Positions 18,684 through 28,646 of a DNA stretch of 64,000 nt are shown here, one piece after another (within the stretch, counting starts at the first letter, position 1; each line of letters opens with the position of its first letter). A program made the translations under genes and the position numbers. Location of the stretch: assembly GCA_963169645.1 (NCBI GenBank), contig CAUJCO010000010.1, positions 53,639-117,638 of the forward strand, read 5' to 3'. The notes beneath the pieces were generated by a model. The model was not told the DNA's origin, did no database searches, and saw only the letters and a list, made by a program, of their open reading frames with translations. The stretch comes from Bacteroidota bacterium. Lineage in GTDB: Bacteria; Bacteroidota; Bacteroidia; Chitinophagales; JADIYW01.

Positions 18684-19427
18684 ATGAAATTTCTTGTATG
18701 TATAAGTTTAGTACCGGATACGACTACAAAAATTTCGTTTGTTGATAATGATACAAAATTCAACAACGATAAGGTACAATGGATTTTAAATCCGTACGAC
18801 GAGTGGTATGCATTAGTACGAGCTTTAGAATTAAAAGAAGCCAATGGTGGCAACGTAACAGTAGTAAATGTTGGTCCGGCAGAAAACGACCAAGTAATCC
18901 GTAAAGCATTAGCAATTGGTGCAGACGATGCAATCCGTATTGATGTAACAGGTGATGCTGATTCATTTGCCATTGCATCTGAAATTGCTGCAGTAGCTAA
19001 AAGCGGCGGATATGATATGATATTATTAGGAAAAGAAACCATCAACTACAATGGTTCTAACTTAGGTGGTATGTTAGCTGAATTAATTGATTTACCATTT
19101 ATTTCTTATGCTTCAAAATTAGATGTAGCTGGCAACACTGCAACAATTGAAAGAGATATTGAAGGTGGTAAAGAAGTTTTAACGGCAGATGTTCCATTTG
19201 TAATTTCTTGTGCTAAAGGTATGGCGGAAGCTCGTATCCCGAACATGAAAGGAATTATGAGTGCAAAAACAAAACCGTTAAATGTAGTTGCACCTCAAGG
19301 CGTAGGTTCTTTAACTTCAGTAGTGAAGTATGAATTGCCTCCGGCTAAATCTGCATGTAAAATGATTTCTGCAGATCATCCTGAAGAATTAATCCGATTA
19401 TTACACGAAGAAGCTAAAATGATATAA
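18684..19427 (+). CDS. etfB: Electron transfer flavoprotein subunit beta
   Basis: A 247-residue EtfB. The ATG at 18684 (MKFLVCISLVPDTT) is the family start; the frame is open further upstream, but that part overlaps the divergent TPR gene's region and has no family match. NPYDEWYALVRALELKE and LLGKETINYNGS are conserved EtfB blocks around the AMP site. With EtfA it passes electrons from acyl-CoA dehydrogenases towards the quinone pool. Two bases separate it from etfA. Confidence 0.93.
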   Translation: MKFLVCISLVPDTTTKISFVDNDTKFNNDKVQWILNPYDEWYALVRALELKEANGGNVTVVNVGPAENDQVIRKALAIGADDAIRIDVTGDADSFAIASEIAAVAKSGGYDMILLGKETINYNGSNLGGMLAELIDLPFISYASKLDVAGNTATIERDIEGGKEVLTADVPFVISCAKGMAEARIPNMKGIMSAKTKPLNVVAPQGVGSLTSVVKYELPPAKSACKMISADHPEELIRLLHEEAKMI

Positions 19428-19429
19428 TT

Positions 19430-20398
19430 ATGGCAGTTTTATTTTTTATAGAAATCGCGGATGGTAAAGTAAAAAAAGCAAGCTTTGAAGCTGCTTCTTA
19501 CGCATCGGCTTACGCTAAACAAATTGGCAAAGAAGCGGTTGGTTTAGCATTAGGTACTATTGACCATGCAGAATTAGCTGCATTAGGTGTTTATGGTGCA
19601 ACGAAAGTATTACACTCTGAAAACAAAGCATTTGATAGCTTTGATGCAAATGAATATACGAAAGCAGTAGCGGACGTTGCCGGAAAAGTAAATGCAGACA
19701 CTATAGTGTTTTCTCAAACATTAACAGGTAAAGCAGTTGCTCCGGTGGTTTCCGCACGTTTGAAAGCAGGTATCGTATCTGGTGCTGTAGGTTTACCGGA
19801 TGCTGATTTTGTTGTAAAGAAAACAGCATTTTCCGGAAAAGCATTTGCATTCGTAAAAGTTAATTCTCCGGTTAAAGTTGTAGCGGTTGTTCCCAACTCA
19901 TTTGGTGCAACTAAAGGAGAAGGTACTGCAACTGTTGAAGATATTCAAGTAGAAGCAGCAGCAAGCCGTGTTACCGTGAAAGAAGTTTCTCGTCAACAAG
20001 GTGATGTAGCTCCACTTCCGGAAGCTGAAACTGTAGTATCTGCAGGTCGTGGTATGAAGGGTCCTGAAAACTGGGGAATTATTGAAGACTTAGCAGCTGC
20101 ATTAGGTGCAACTACAGCATGTTCTCGTCCGGTTGCTGATGTACATTGGAGACCTCATCACGAACACGTAGGACAAACCGGTGTAGCAATTCGTCCGAAT
20201 TTATACATTGCAATTGGTATATCAGGTGCTATCCAACATTTAGCAGGTGTAAACCAATCTAAATGCATTGTGGTTATCAATAAAGATCCGGAAGCTCCTT
20301 TCTTCAAAGCAGCAGATTATGGTATCGTAGGTGATTTATTTGAAATCGTACCAAAATTAACTGAAGCTGTTAAAGCATTGAAAGCAAGTCAACATTAA
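19430..20398 (+). CDS. etfA: Electron transfer flavoprotein subunit alpha
   Basis: A 322-residue EtfA. The C-terminal FAD domain carries GRGMKGPENWG, SRPVADVHWRP, GQTGVAIRPNLYIAIGISG and INKDPEAPFF, all canonical FAD contacts. The N-terminal domain is the usual EtfA alpha/beta fold. It forms a tight operon with etfB, ended by the terminator at 20436-20466. Nine CCGG tetranucleotides fall in this gene, typical of native genes here. Confidence 0.95.
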   Translation: MAVLFFIEIADGKVKKASFEAASYASAYAKQIGKEAVGLALGTIDHAELAALGVYGATKVLHSENKAFDSFDANEYTKAVADVAGKVNADTIVFSQTLTGKAVAPVVSARLKAGIVSGAVGLPDADFVVKKTAFSGKAFAFVKVNSPVKVVAVVPNSFGATKGEGTATVEDIQVEAAASRVTVKEVSRQQGDVAPLPEAETVVSAGRGMKGPENWGIIEDLAAALGATTACSRPVADVHWRPHHEHVGQTGVAIRPNLYIAIGISGAIQHLAGVNQSKCIVVINKDPEAPFFKAADYGIVGDLFEIVPKLTEAVKALKASQH

Positions 20399-20435
20399 TA
20401 AATGAACTGTAATTAGTAATAGTTATTTATTTATA

Positions 20436-20466
20436 AAAAGCCATCGAATAATTCGGTGGCTTTTTT
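20436..20466 (+). terminator. Intrinsic terminator after etfBA
   Basis: A 14-bp stem (20436-20449 with 20451-20464), closing over a single base as drawn (a real loop opens the top pair or two). It is followed by a T-run, and the stem contains one G-U pair. Confidence 0.85.
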
Positions 20467-20531
20467 CGCTTTACCATTATTGTTGAAAAGGTATCACTTG
20501 AATTTATTTTGAAAATTTGTAACTTTACTAT

Positions 20532-21134
20532 GTGAAAAAAGTTGAATTAGAAGTCATAAATATTACGCAAGGTTTTACGCAACATCACTCTTACGCTGTA
20601 GTTTTGGGTGAAGTAAAAGGTAAACGCAGATTGCCTATTGTTATTGGTGCTGCAGAGGCACAAGCAATTGCAGTTTCATTAGAAAATATGACACCGGCAC
20701 GACCGCTCACCCACGATTTACTCAAATCGATGATGGATACTTTTCACGTGCATTTAAGCGAAGTGGTTATCACGAACTTGATGGATGGTATTTTTTATTC
20801 CAAATTAGTTTGCATTTTTAATGGAGAAGAATACGAAATAGATTCGCGAACGTCAGATGCCATTGCATTAGCGGTTCGTTACGGATGTCCGCTCTATATT
20901 TATGGCGATATATTTGACACATCCGGAATTGTATTAATGGAAGAACCTGAGTCGAATGAATCAATTGATATTTATGCCACCATTCAACCAACTAAAGCTG
21001 AAATAGAAAAAACAGATTATTCCGTTTATACGAATAAAGAATTAGAAAAAATAATGCAAGAAGCATTAATGAATGAAGATTATGAGAAGGCAGCTACGAT
21101 ACGAGATGAATTAAATAAAAGAGAAAATAAATGA
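20532..21134 (+). CDS. Bifunctional nuclease (DUF151) with UVR motif
   Basis: A 200-residue protein. Residues about 1-135 are a bifunctional nuclease domain (VVLGEVKGKRRLPIVIGAAEA, RPLTHDLL, IDSRTSDAIALAVR), described in plants and bacteria as having DNase and RNase activity. The C-terminus has a UvrB/UvrC-type UVR motif (LMNEDYEKAATIRDELN). This two-domain form is common in Bacteroidota. The start is GTG at 20532: the ATG two bases upstream is followed directly by a stop. A terminator follows at 21138-21168. Confidence 0.85.
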   Translation: MKKVELEVINITQGFTQHHSYAVVLGEVKGKRRLPIVIGAAEAQAIAVSLENMTPARPLTHDLLKSMMDTFHVHLSEVVITNLMDGIFYSKLVCIFNGEEYEIDSRTSDAIALAVRYGCPLYIYGDIFDTSGIVLMEEPESNESIDIYATIQPTKAEIEKTDYSVYTNKELEKIMQEALMNEDYEKAATIRDELNKRENK

Positions 21135-21137
21135 AAA

Positions 21138-21168
21138 ATGGCTGCATTAAGTGCAGCCATCTTTTTTT
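21138..21168 (+). terminator. Intrinsic terminator after the bifunctional nuclease gene
   Basis: A 9-bp stem (21138-21146 with 21152-21160), a five-base loop and a run of seven T residues. Confidence 0.85.
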
Positions 21169-21253
21169 CGGGTGTTTTTATGTTTCAATGTTAATTCAAA
21201 GTTAAAATAATATTTCTAAATTCACCTTGATAATAATCAATAAATAAAAAATA

Positions 21254-21967
21254 ATGCAAAATTCTTTTCTAAATTGGGCAAAAATAATTGCTGTATTTAT
21301 TTTAATAACGGCTTCCGTGTTGCTTTATATAAATCCAAAAACAGAAAATAATTTGCCTCCCGGTTTTAAAACGCCTATCATAGCTTTAGAATTTATACAA
21401 AACAAACAAGAAATTAAAGCATTTTTTCAGGTAGAAAATAAAGCAAAATACAAAGCTGATTTACTTTTAGGAAACAGCATTGATTATCTATTTATGACAT
21501 TATATAGCATCTTTTTAGCTTGTATCGTTTTATCATTTAAACATCAACTTACCAAAATAAAAATGGTGTTGTTGCTTACTTTATGCGTAAGTATGTTATT
21601 AGGAGATGCCTTTGAAAATTATCAAATCTATCAACTCATTACCAAATTTGATGGACAATCCGAATTATTCAATGCCATAACAAGTTATAATTATTATGAC
21701 ATACATATCACTTGGCTAAAATTATTTACTTGGATAAAATGGTTTTCGATTGCTTTGGTATTTTTAATAATAGCACCACACTTTTTAAACATAAAAAATA
21801 ATGTAGCAAAAGCTATTGGATTAATTGGCATTAGTTGTTTTCTACTCAGTATTGCCGCATTTTTATTTCACGGTGTAATGAATGAACTTTTTGCAATGAC
21901 TGTATCCATTGAGTTTGTGTTGTTGATTATTTTTTGTTTTACCAACAAACCTACAGCATCTAAATAA
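21254..21967 (+). CDS. Multi-pass membrane protein of unknown function
   Basis: A 237-residue protein I do not recognise. It has about six hydrophobic segments: residues 8-25, 80-97, 105-122, 156-178, 186-207 and 211-232. Residues 27-75 form a soluble loop, probably periplasmic. Charged pairs sit in the loop DAFENYQIYQLITKF. No transporter or enzyme motif was seen. It converges with kup (15 bases between stops). Coding status is supported by length, ATG start, hydrophobic segmentation and native-like base use. Confidence 0.7.
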   Translation: MQNSFLNWAKIIAVFILITASVLLYINPKTENNLPPGFKTPIIALEFIQNKQEIKAFFQVENKAKYKADLLLGNSIDYLFMTLYSIFLACIVLSFKHQLTKIKMVLLLTLCVSMLLGDAFENYQIYQLITKFDGQSELFNAITSYNYYDIHITWLKLFTWIKWFSIALVFLIIAPHFLNIKNNVAKAIGLIGISCFLLSIAAFLFHGVMNELFAMTVSIEFVLLIIFCFTNKPTASK

Positions 21968-21982
21968 TAATAAAGAAAAAAA

Positions 21983-23944
21983 CTAATCTTCTCTTTTAAT
22001 TTCGATATGCGTTTTTCCGGCAATTCTGATAGGAACATTTTCTACACGACAGTTTGTTTTTTCTAAGCCAAAATCTTCTTGTGCCGATAAGCTAATCGTT
22101 TTAATCATATTATATGCTTTGATTACAAACTGATCAAATGGTCGTAATTTATTATCGATGGAAACCAACGGATTCATAATTACATATTTAAAATCTGCCG
22201 GATAGCCATGTTTACGCAAGGATGGATATTGACTTAATAAATCTACCTCGCCTCTTTTTTCCATATCTTCCACTATTTGTGTAAACATCACGTGTACTTT
22301 GTGTTCCACTTTAAATCCAAATTTCAAATTGATAAAGAAGCATTTTTGTGGAATAATCGTATCTACCGAATAGCTTGCACCGTATGGGTCATTGGTTATA
22401 TCAACGTGTACAAACCAATATGTATCGGCACGTTTGGGCTTTTTTCTAAAGATAGAATAAATGATATTAGAATCTATATGTCGTTTGTCATCCGCATTAC
22501 ACATAAATACCAAGTTGGTCGCTTCTTTTGGAATACTGGTGTCATTCTGTAAATCTTTTAAATCATCTAGATAATCTTTTAACTCTACAAACTCAATATG
22601 TTTTTTGCGTAATTTTTTTCCTTGATAGAATAAATACATCATCACAAAAATCCAAGCTGCAATTAACACGGCAAACCATCCGCCATGTGGAAATTTATCT
22701 AAATTAGCTACTAAAAAAGTAAATTCTATCCACGAGAAAAATATTAAAAAAGCCCAAATAAAAAGTTTAGGTTTTCGTTTGATGTGCATATAATACACCA
22801 ATAAACTAGTGGTCATTATCATATTAATAGATATGGCTAAACCGTATGCAGCTTCCATCCTACCCGATTCTCTAAATATTAATACTACTGTTAAACATCC
22901 AAAAAATAAAAACCAGTTGATAAATGGTATATAAATTTGACCTTGTAAGATAGTAGGATTAATAATTTTCTGATTCGGCCATAATTTTAATTTCATAGCT
23001 TCATTTACCATAGTAAAACAACCGGAAATTAATGCTTGCGATGCTATTATTGTTGCCATTGTTGCCACAACAATTCCTACTTTCAAAAACCAAGCCGGCA
23101 TAACAGCATAAAATGGGGCAACCGTTTGAAAATCAAAATCTTTATTACCAATAATAAATGCTGCTTGTCCAAAGTAGCTCAACAATAAAGCAATTTTCAC
23201 AAATGTCCAACTCACGCGTACATTTTGCTTACCACAATGTCCTAAATCCGAATATAAAGCTTCACCACCGGAACAACATAAAAATACAGCTCCCAAAAAC
23301 CAAAAACCTCCGGGATAATTTAAGACCAAATTAAATGCATACATTGGATTGATTGCTTTAAATACGGATGGGTTTTGAGCAATTTGTACAGCTCCTAACA
23401 CGCCAATCATCGTAAACCAAATAAACATAATGGGACCAAATAATCCACCTATTTTATTCGTTCCAAATTGTTGAACCAAAAAGATAACCAACAAAATTCC
23501 AATTACAATGGGAACAGTTTGAATTCCGGGATATAAAATGGTTAGACCTTCCACAGCGGATGAAATGGAAATAGGTGGCGTAATAAATCCATCTGCCATT
23601 AAGGACGCACAACCTAATAAAGCCGGAATAATTGTCCACTTTGCTTTATAACGTCTAACAATTGCATACAATGCAAAAATTCCACCTTCACCATTGTTAT
23701 CAGCATTTAATGCGATAATGACGTATTTAATGGAAACAACAATCGTTAAGGTCCAAAACACACACGAAACACCACCTAAAATCAAATCATCCGTAATTGG
23801 ATGGTTGCCGCTGGTAGCCATATTCATTATAGCCTTCAATACGTAGATTGGTGATGTTCCAATATCTCCAAAAATAATACCTAAAGAAATCAATACACCT
23901 GCCGCTGAGAGTTTGTGTAAGCCGTGGTTGTTTTTATCTGCCAT
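21983..23944 (-). CDS. kup: Potassium uptake permease Kup
   Basis: A 653-residue KUP/HAK/KT transporter that imports K+ with protons. About twelve membrane helices lie in residues 12-430, with family motifs GIIFGDIGTSPIYVLKA, NGEGGIFALYA and SGGEALYSDLGHCG. A cytoplasmic C-terminal domain follows (about 435-653). Length matches the family. A TAAATTTG box on the minus strand (23985-23992), 40 bases before the start, is a plausible -7 element. Confidence 0.93.
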   Translation of the reverse strand: MADKNNHGLHKLSAAGVLISLGIIFGDIGTSPIYVLKAIMNMATSGNHPITDDLILGGVSCVFWTLTIVVSIKYVIIALNADNNGEGGIFALYAIVRRYKAKWTIIPALLGCASLMADGFITPPISISSAVEGLTILYPGIQTVPIVIGILLVIFLVQQFGTNKIGGLFGPIMFIWFTMIGVLGAVQIAQNPSVFKAINPMYAFNLVLNYPGGFWFLGAVFLCCSGGEALYSDLGHCGKQNVRVSWTFVKIALLLSYFGQAAFIIGNKDFDFQTVAPFYAVMPAWFLKVGIVVATMATIIASQALISGCFTMVNEAMKLKLWPNQKIINPTILQGQIYIPFINWFLFFGCLTVVLIFRESGRMEAAYGLAISINMIMTTSLLVYYMHIKRKPKLFIWAFLIFFSWIEFTFLVANLDKFPHGGWFAVLIAAWIFVMMYLFYQGKKLRKKHIEFVELKDYLDDLKDLQNDTSIPKEATNLVFMCNADDKRHIDSNIIYSIFRKKPKRADTYWFVHVDITNDPYGASYSVDTIIPQKCFFINLKFGFKVEHKVHVMFTQIVEDMEKRGEVDLLSQYPSLRKHGYPADFKYVIMNPLVSIDNKLRPFDQFVIKAYNMIKTISLSAQEDFGLEKTNCRVENVPIRIAGKTHIEIKRED

Positions 23945-24111
23945 TAGATTTGTTGTATAAAAAATGAGTAACCAAAAAAAGCTACAAATTTATACTAATT
24001 TGTTTGTTTATTATCTACCTTCAAAAAAATACTTTCCGGCATGTCTTAAGCGATTTATTTGTTATCTATAATTAGACAGAATTAAGATGAAACACACTAA
24101 AAACAATGCAT

Positions 24112-25344
24112 TTATTCAAAACGGATGGCCTTGATAGGCGATATTTTACTGATAAGTCGTGTAGGCAACAACATAATGAATGTGCATATTAATAAAGTGC
24201 CTACATTAATAAGCAGGATACTCAACAAATTAAAATAAACCGGTGCTTCACTCAAGTAATAATTTTCTTGATTCATTTTAATAAAGCCAAAATGTTGCTG
24301 TAAAATGCAAATACCTAAACCCATTACATTGCCCCAAAACAACCCATTCAAGATAATATATGCAGCATTATACACAAATACTTTTGTAATACTTTTATTG
24401 CTTGCACCTATCGATTTTAAAATACCTATCATATTAGTTCTGTCTATAATTAAAATAATAAGAGCAGTAACCATATTTAATACAGCAATTAAAAAAGCAA
24501 ATGCTAATATCATATAACCACTCACTCGTGTCAAATCGAGCCATTCAAAGATATTCCGATTAATATCACGCATCGTTTGTGCATTTACCTTTTGGTCGAT
24601 GTATTTATAATAGATTGAATCCTTAAATGCGTCCATTTTTCTCATATCGTGTAAACGCACTTCATAACCGGCTACTTCATCTGTTTGCCATTGGTTTAAT
24701 TGGCGTAACAACTGGATATCAACCAATGCATATTGTTGATCGTATTCTTCTAATCCAGTTTGAAATATTCCGGAAACCTTTAACTTCCTGCCTATCGGAG
24801 CTGATAACTCTTTTTGTATAAAATACACAATCACTTTATCACCTACTTTTAGATTTAATTTCTTTGCGGTGGATTGAGAAATCAAAATTTCTTTGCTGGA
24901 TGTTGAATCTGATTTGTACTTAATTCCGTTTCCATCTTTAATAAAATCCTGAATTGTTTTCCAATCATAAGACACATCAACACCTTTTAGCACAATGCCA
25001 TCCATCTCATTTTCTGTTTTTAAGATGCCGGCTTTAATAATAAATGGTGCAATATTTTTCACATCGTTTGATAGTTTAATTTTTTCTATTAAAACTTGTC
25101 CTTTTTTTATTGGTGTAGATTCAAACGATTCGCTATTTTCAAAATTAGTGATATGAATTTCGCCCCAAAAACCAAAAATACGTTCCTTAATTTCTTTTGA
25201 AAATCCGGATACCATGCAAGAAGAAATTATCATTACAGCTACACTGAGTGAAATAGCAACAATAGCAATGCGGATAATAAATCTGGAAAAAGATTTTTTA
25301 TCGCCTAAAGCCAATCGTTTTGCAATGAATAATTCTAGATTCAT
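24112..25344 (-). CDS. LolC/LolE-like ABC transporter permease
   Basis: A 410-residue permease of the MacB/FtsX type. TM1 is about residues 23-45, residues 46-265 form a periplasmic domain (MacB_PCD), and three helices follow (about 275-300, 322-345, 372-395) before a short tail ending SPIKAIRFE. This layout fits LolC/LolE, which extract lipoproteins from the inner membrane. Its ATPase partner is not adjacent. A TACTTTTG box lies 13 bases upstream of the start on the minus strand. Confidence 0.82.
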   Translation of the reverse strand: MNLELFIAKRLALGDKKSFSRFIIRIAIVAISLSVAVMIISSCMVSGFSKEIKERIFGFWGEIHITNFENSESFESTPIKKGQVLIEKIKLSNDVKNIAPFIIKAGILKTENEMDGIVLKGVDVSYDWKTIQDFIKDGNGIKYKSDSTSSKEILISQSTAKKLNLKVGDKVIVYFIQKELSAPIGRKLKVSGIFQTGLEEYDQQYALVDIQLLRQLNQWQTDEVAGYEVRLHDMRKMDAFKDSIYYKYIDQKVNAQTMRDINRNIFEWLDLTRVSGYMILAFAFLIAVLNMVTALIILIIDRTNMIGILKSIGASNKSITKVFVYNAAYIILNGLFWGNVMGLGICILQQHFGFIKMNQENYYLSEAPVYFNLLSILLINVGTLLICTFIMLLPTRLISKISPIKAIRFE

Positions 25345-25431
25345 ACGTTATAAACATCAAAAGTATTTCTTTCCTTTTGTATTACCAAAATCTATTATCA
25401 TCTTTAGCACAATATTTGTACATTCTATTTT

Positions 25432-26607
25432 ATGATAAAAAAAATCACGCTTGTAGCTTGTTTATTTTTAATGCTACATACACTCCAAGCAAAAAACATG
25501 GTGGTTGGTGCCGCACGATTTGATCAATATATATCAACAATAAAAGATAAATCGGTTGGGCTGGTTGTTAACCAAACTTCTATGGTTGGAAACACGCATT
25601 TGTTAGATACGTTATTGAGTTTGGGCATAGATGTACACGTTGTATTTGCACCGGAACACGGATTTCGGGGTACAGCAGATGCCGGAGAACATGTTAAAAA
25701 TGGCGTTGATCCTAATACCAATACTGTTATTGTTTCGTTGTACGGCGATAATAAAAAACCTAAACCCGGACAACTTAAAGATTTAGATGTATTGATTTTT
25801 GACATACAAGATGTAGGTGTTCGTTTTTACACGTATATCTCGACGTTGCAATATGTAATGGAAGCTTGTGCTGAAGGGAACAAACAATTAATTGTATTAG
25901 ACAGACCAAACCCAAATGGACATTATGTAGATGGACCTGTTTTGGAGTCGAGTTTTAAAAGTTTTGTCGGAATGCAAACCATCCCTGTAATTCATGGCAT
26001 GACAGTAGGTGAATATGCACTGATGTTAAATGGAGAAAAATGGTTAGAAAATAAAGTACAATGCCAGCTCACCGTAGTAAAATGCTTACATTATGACCAC
26101 CAAACATATTATTCCTTACCGGTAAAGCCATCACCGAATTTGCCAAACATGAAATCTATCTATTTATATCCGAGTTTGTGCTTTTTTGAAGGAACAAAAG
26201 CCGTAAGCTTAGGTCGCGGTACGAGCAAACCGTTTCAAATATATGGAAGTAACCAATTTACAACAGCAACCTTTCCTTATTCATTTACACCAAAATCTGT
26301 AGCCGGTGCAAAAAATCCGCCATTATTAAACCAAAAATGCGTTGGCTATGATTTAAGCAAATTATCCATTGAAACCTTGCAACAACAAAAATTTACATTG
26401 AAATATGTATTAAATGCGTATAAATTATCCAAAAACAAATCGGATTTTTTCACTGATTTTTTCAACCAATTAAGTGGTTCATCACAATTAAAAAATCAAA
26501 TTGAAAAAGGCATGGATGAAAAATCCATCCGTGCAACATGGCAAAAAGATTTAAAGGTATTTAAAGAAATACGTAAGAAATATTTACTCTATAAAGATTT
26601 TGAATAG
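25432..26607 (+). CDS. DUF1343 / NamZ-like exo-beta-N-acetylmuramidase
   Basis: A 391-residue exported protein with signal peptide (residues 1-20, ending LQAKN). The DUF1343 domain fills the rest: GLVVNQTSMVG, PEHGFRGTADAGE, LIFDIQDVGVRFYTY, LDRPNPNGHYVDGP and HGMTVGEYA. Members of this family (NamZ) release N-acetylmuramic acid from the non-reducing end of peptidoglycan fragments, so the gene probably serves muropeptide recovery. It is monocistronic and divergent from the permease gene. Confidence 0.85.
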   Translation: MIKKITLVACLFLMLHTLQAKNMVVGAARFDQYISTIKDKSVGLVVNQTSMVGNTHLLDTLLSLGIDVHVVFAPEHGFRGTADAGEHVKNGVDPNTNTVIVSLYGDNKKPKPGQLKDLDVLIFDIQDVGVRFYTYISTLQYVMEACAEGNKQLIVLDRPNPNGHYVDGPVLESSFKSFVGMQTIPVIHGMTVGEYALMLNGEKWLENKVQCQLTVVKCLHYDHQTYYSLPVKPSPNLPNMKSIYLYPSLCFFEGTKAVSLGRGTSKPFQIYGSNQFTTATFPYSFTPKSVAGAKNPPLLNQKCVGYDLSKLSIETLQQQKFTLKYVLNAYKLSKNKSDFFTDFFNQLSGSSQLKNQIEKGMDEKSIRATWQKDLKVFKEIRKKYLLYKDFE

Positions 26608-26621
26608 AAAGTCAGAAATAA

Positions 26622-26969
26622 TTAAAGATGTAAGCGATCTTTTTTAGCTAATAATTCGTCTTCTGTTTCAACATTATCTTCATCGGCAATACAACAATCA
26701 ACCGGACAAACTGCTGCACATTGCGGTTCTTCATGGAAACCTTTGCATTCCGTACATTTATCTGTTACAATAAAATAAACATCATTTGAGTACGGTTTGT
26801 GTTTCGTGTTTGCATCTGTTACGGAACCATCTTTCAATACATAATCACCTTTCACATTTGTGCCATCAACCATGGCCCACTCAATGCCACCTTCGTAGAT
26901 TGCATTATTAGGGCATTCCGGTTCGCAAGCACCGCAATTAATACATTCATCTGTTATTTTGATTGCCAT
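26622..26969 (-). CDS. Dicluster 4Fe-4S ferredoxin
   Basis: A 115-residue ferredoxin with two 4Fe-4S sites: [12 protein letters not shown] near the N-terminus and [18 protein letters not shown] near residue 80. An insertion of about 45 residues sits between them, including [12 protein letters not shown], and an eight-residue spacing inside the second site resembles the YfhL/Alvin-type ferredoxins. It carries electrons at low potential. Convergent with the NamZ gene; its redox partner is not evident. Confidence 0.9.
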   Translation of the reverse strand: MAIKITDECINCGACEPECPNNAIYEGGIEWAMVDGTNVKGDYVLKDGSVTDANTKHKPYSNDVYFIVTDKCTECKGFHEEPQCAAVCPVDCCIADEDNVETEDELLAKKDRLHL

Positions 26970-27042
26970 CTTAATTTAAGTTTGATACAAAAATAAAAAT
27001 AGATAATAGAATTAACCTCATATTATTGATAATTTTGTGTTA

Positions 27043-28041
27043 ATGAACTTAAAACAACGCATTTCCGATTTTGCTGCTTTGGGCGATTATATACTTCAAA
27101 ACGAAGCTGATTTAGAACACATTACGCATAAAGCCTTTGTGCATAACAATTGGTTTACGATAGAAAACACACAAAAAGCACTAAATAATATTGCTCAAGA
27201 ATATTTAAATAAAGAGAAATTAGAACATTGGCTACAACGCTATAATGAAAAAATAGAAAGCAATACTATGCGCACTATTGCAATGGTGGCTGCCGGAAAT
27301 ATACCAATGGTTGCTTTTCACGATATTTTGTGCATTTTAATTTCCGGCAATAAACTACAACTAAAATTATCCGAAAAAGACAAATTTCTTTTACCATTTT
27401 TATTCGATAAATTAATAGCAATAAATCCTGTTTATCTCGATTATATTGAGATAAAAGAACGTTTGGAAAACTTTGATGCCATCATTGCAACCGGAAGTAA
27501 TAACACCGCCAAATATTTTGAACATTACTTTGGAAAATATAAAAACATCATCCGAAAAAACAGAAACTCTATCGCCATTATAACCGGAAAGGAGAGCAAA
27601 CAAGATGTAGAAAATTTAGGACATGATATTTTTGATTATTTTGGATTAGGATGTCGCAATGTATCTAAGCTATTTGTTCCCAAGAATTATGACGTAACAA
27701 AATTAAAAAATGGATTAGAGCCACATAAAACCGTGATGCAACATACTTCTTACATGAATAATTTAGATTATCAACGCACCATTTATTTAATGAATCAAAT
27801 TCCGTTGGTAGACATCGACTTTATTAATATTGTAGAAAATAGAAGTTTACAATCACCTATATCTTGCCTTCATTTAGAGTATTATGAAACTATAGACGAG
27901 GTAAATAATTTTATTATTGATGAACAAAACAACATACAATGCATTATAGGTAAAGATTATATTCCATTTGGAAAAAGTCAACAACCTACCTTATCGGAAT
28001 ATGCGGATAATATAGACACCATGCAATTTATTTTGAATTGA
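27043..28041 (+). CDS. LuxC-like acyl-CoA reductase
   Basis: A 332-residue protein related to the LuxC acyl-CoA/acyl-protein reductases of the aldehyde dehydrogenase superfamily. It has MVAAGNIPMVAFHDILCILISGNK (read in two blocks near residues 85-108), IATGSNNTAKYFEHYFG, and a Cys in FGLGCRNVSKLFVP near residue 205, which fits the catalytic cysteine. Such enzymes reduce fatty acyl thioesters to aldehydes with NADPH. The ATG at 27043 is preferred over GTG at 27037, and a TAATTTTG box ends only five bases before it. The RDD gene follows within eight bases. Confidence 0.75.
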   Translation: MNLKQRISDFAALGDYILQNEADLEHITHKAFVHNNWFTIENTQKALNNIAQEYLNKEKLEHWLQRYNEKIESNTMRTIAMVAAGNIPMVAFHDILCILISGNKLQLKLSEKDKFLLPFLFDKLIAINPVYLDYIEIKERLENFDAIIATGSNNTAKYFEHYFGKYKNIIRKNRNSIAIITGKESKQDVENLGHDIFDYFGLGCRNVSKLFVPKNYDVTKLKNGLEPHKTVMQHTSYMNNLDYQRTIYLMNQIPLVDIDFINIVENRSLQSPISCLHLEYYETIDEVNNFIIDEQNNIQCIIGKDYIPFGKSQQPTLSEYADNIDTMQFILN

Positions 28042-28048
28042 TTTAATT

Positions 28049-28621
28049 ATGGCAACAACAACTTTTATTTGTAAAAACTGTGGCAGTGCATCTTATGAAC
28101 AATTTACTCAAACACAAGTACGTTGTTTAAATTGCAAAAAAATAGATGAATTCGATACCGGATATCGAGTGATACCGGAATTTCAACTTACAAAAGGCAA
28201 TGATATTTTAAATATCGAACCAATTGCAGCACATGTTCCGGCTCCGTTAGTAAAGCGTTTTCTCAATTACATTATTGATATTTTTATCATCAGTATGTTA
28301 TATGTGCTGTATGCCAACGCTACAAATATGGAAATTATAGCCAACAACGCTACCAAACTAAACAATCAGGAAACCCTTATTTTATTAGTATTCTATGCGG
28401 TTTACTATATTTTCATGGAATATAAATTTGGCAAAACATTTGGCAAAATATTTACCAAAACAAAAGTTATCTCATTAAATCAAAATGAATTGAGTTTTCT
28501 GCAATGTGTTTTTAGATTTGCTTGTAGAATAATTCCATTTGAATTACTAAGCGGACTTTTTACAAAAGGTAAATTTTGGCATGACAGCTTACCCAATACA
28601 ATGGTAGTAGATGAAAATTAA
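28049..28621 (+). CDS. Zinc-ribbon RDD family membrane protein
   Basis: A 190-residue protein. Residues 1-35 hold a zinc ribbon (CKNCG and CLNCKK), followed by a linker and an RDD domain (about 70-185: LVKRFLNYIIDIFII, two or three membrane helices, GKTFGKIFTKTKVIS). RDD proteins are small inner-membrane proteins often implicated in transport, some acting as Na+/H+ antiporters. It lies in a probable operon with the acyl-CoA reductase. Its stop overlaps an upstream in-frame ATG of the asparaginase-like gene. Confidence 0.8.
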   Translation: MATTTFICKNCGSASYEQFTQTQVRCLNCKKIDEFDTGYRVIPEFQLTKGNDILNIEPIAAHVPAPLVKRFLNYIIDIFIISMLYVLYANATNMEIIANNATKLNNQETLILLVFYAVYYIFMEYKFGKTFGKIFTKTKVISLNQNELSFLQCVFRFACRIIPFELLSGLFTKGKFWHDSLPNTMVVDEN

Positions 28622-28646
28622 TGCTTTAAATTTAAATTGCTCAATT

